NCBI GenBank assembly: GCA_024220505.1
Contig: JAKZZE010000013.1
Location: forward strand, 744,001 to 808,000
Direction: 5' to 3'
DNA from: Rhizopus arrhizus
Taxonomy: Eukaryota; Mucoromycota; Mucoromycetes; Mucorales; Rhizopodaceae
DNA length: 64,000 nt
Shown: piece by piece, positions 63,504-64,000 of the stretch
Numbering within the stretch: the stretch's first letter is position 1
How the letters are laid out: every line of letters begins with the position of its first letter
Notes under the pieces: generated by a model
Seen by the model: only the letters and a program-made list of their open reading frames with translations
The model's database searches: none
What the model was told of the DNA's origin: nothing
Made by a program: the position numbers and the translations under genes

Positions 63504-64000
63504 GAATTAGTTGGAGAGAGAAAAGTCAAATGCTGCAAAAGTTTGCTGCATTGTGTTACAGATGCCCGGGGTGGACAAAAGTTCGTCCTCGAACGTTCCA
63601 TGGCGTGGGACATGTAAGTGGGCCCAAGAGTCTTCTTGTTTTATTACTTTCTTTAGGATGGGATCGATTCGTCCCTCTATGAGTATCTCTTTCAATTGAT
63701 GATGTTTGGCGTTGAGATATCGATTGACACTAGCTTGAGTAGCATTAGGACGCTGGAAAACGAAATGACTCCAACGGTTGACGTACGTAGCTAGTTCTTC
63801 AATAGCATTTTGTTTCTTTCGGTGGGAACGTTTGAGTTCTTGTTGCGCTTTTTTATATTCAGAATAGGATTCCAGTATGTGTTTTTTTGTGATATTGGCA
63901 GCCTCCAGATTTCCTTTTTGCCAATCTTCTAGTAATAAATCATCCCATTCTTTGATACTTTGATCGGAACAAGGATAATAAGGCAGTGGATTATAAGAGG
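63504..64000 (-). CDS. Partial ORF of unknown family running off the right edge
   Basis: Minus-strand frame open from the window edge (about 165 residues) to the stop after FAAFDFSLSN. It is charged and helical (KEWDDLLLEDWQKGNLEAAN, KKAQQELKRSHRKKQNAIEE, ATQASVNRYLNAKHHQLKEI) and ends with HVPRHGTFEDELLSTPGI. No zinc motif, catalytic residues or chromodomain are visible. Its position just upstream of an LTR-like repeat suggests a retroelement product, for example a C-terminal part of a polyprotein, but a host gene is possible. The N-terminal part lies outside the window. Confidence 0.55.

Overview
The window looks like nuclear DNA of a filamentous fungus of the Mucorales (Mucoromycota), though this is inference. 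It is very AT-rich with long A/T homopolymers. Host genes have GT-AG introns of only about 41-67 nt. The gene content is fungal (Atg15-type lipase, class V myosin, NPC1, PRP38, a CYSTM microprotein), and the rest is transposon debris of the kinds common in Mucorales: chromodomain Ty3/Gypsy elements and Tc1/mariner elements. I saw no prokaryotic operon structure, CRISPR, tRNA or rRNA.

Host genes. 458-2013 (-) is a six-exon Atg15-like lipase. 6350-6653 (-) is a three-exon CYSTM microprotein visible only after splicing; it is divergent from a small unknown ORF at 7049-7315 (+). 15894-16490 (+) is a coiled-coil protein convergent with a 12-exon class V myosin, 16556-20372 (-), that has motor, six IQ motifs and a short coiled coil but no DIL tail. 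21350-22077 (-) is PRP38 with a 4-nt first exon, and 131 bp away lies a complete NPC1 sterol transporter, 22209-26314 (-). 27526-28994 (+) is an ankyrin protein with a PP1-docking-like KVRF motif, convergent with a conserved fungal protein at 29207-29751 (-). Exon structures were derived by hand; spliced lengths of the multi-exon models are all multiples of three.

Ancient repeats. 7.6-15.3 kb and 31.7-32.4 kb hold decayed remnants: two Tc1/IS630-like transposases, an unidentified plus-strand coding relic, LINE-type fragments and an LTR relic.

Younger transposon cluster, 32.7-64 kb. A nearly intact Gypsy chromovirus (G1, LTRs 32698-33037 and 38369-38709) is followed by a second chromovirus on the minus strand (A, 40506-46453). 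Then comes a nested composite at 46454-51746: an inverted pair of B-type LTRs enclosing a truncated gag-protease ORF with its own short LTR (split by a Tc1 element, F) and an oppositely oriented RT fragment. From 51.7 to 61.6 kb there are three copies of a non-autonomous Tc1 family (C1-C3), a 5'-truncated Tc1 (D), a solo A-type LTR split by C2, and a Tc1-like element (E) with about 211-bp terminal inverted repeats. From 57 to 63.4 kb an LTR-like repeat recurs five times, and a partial unidentified ORF runs off the right edge.

The host genes are housekeeping functions (autophagic lipid breakdown, actin-based transport, sterol export, splicing) without operon-like cooperation. The most unusual biology is in the mobile DNA: shared non-tRNA-like primer regions and variant zinc motifs in the Gypsy families, paired inverted sites in the Tc1 ends, amplification of a coding-dead Tc1 family, and a chimeric junction that suggests transposon-mediated rearrangement.
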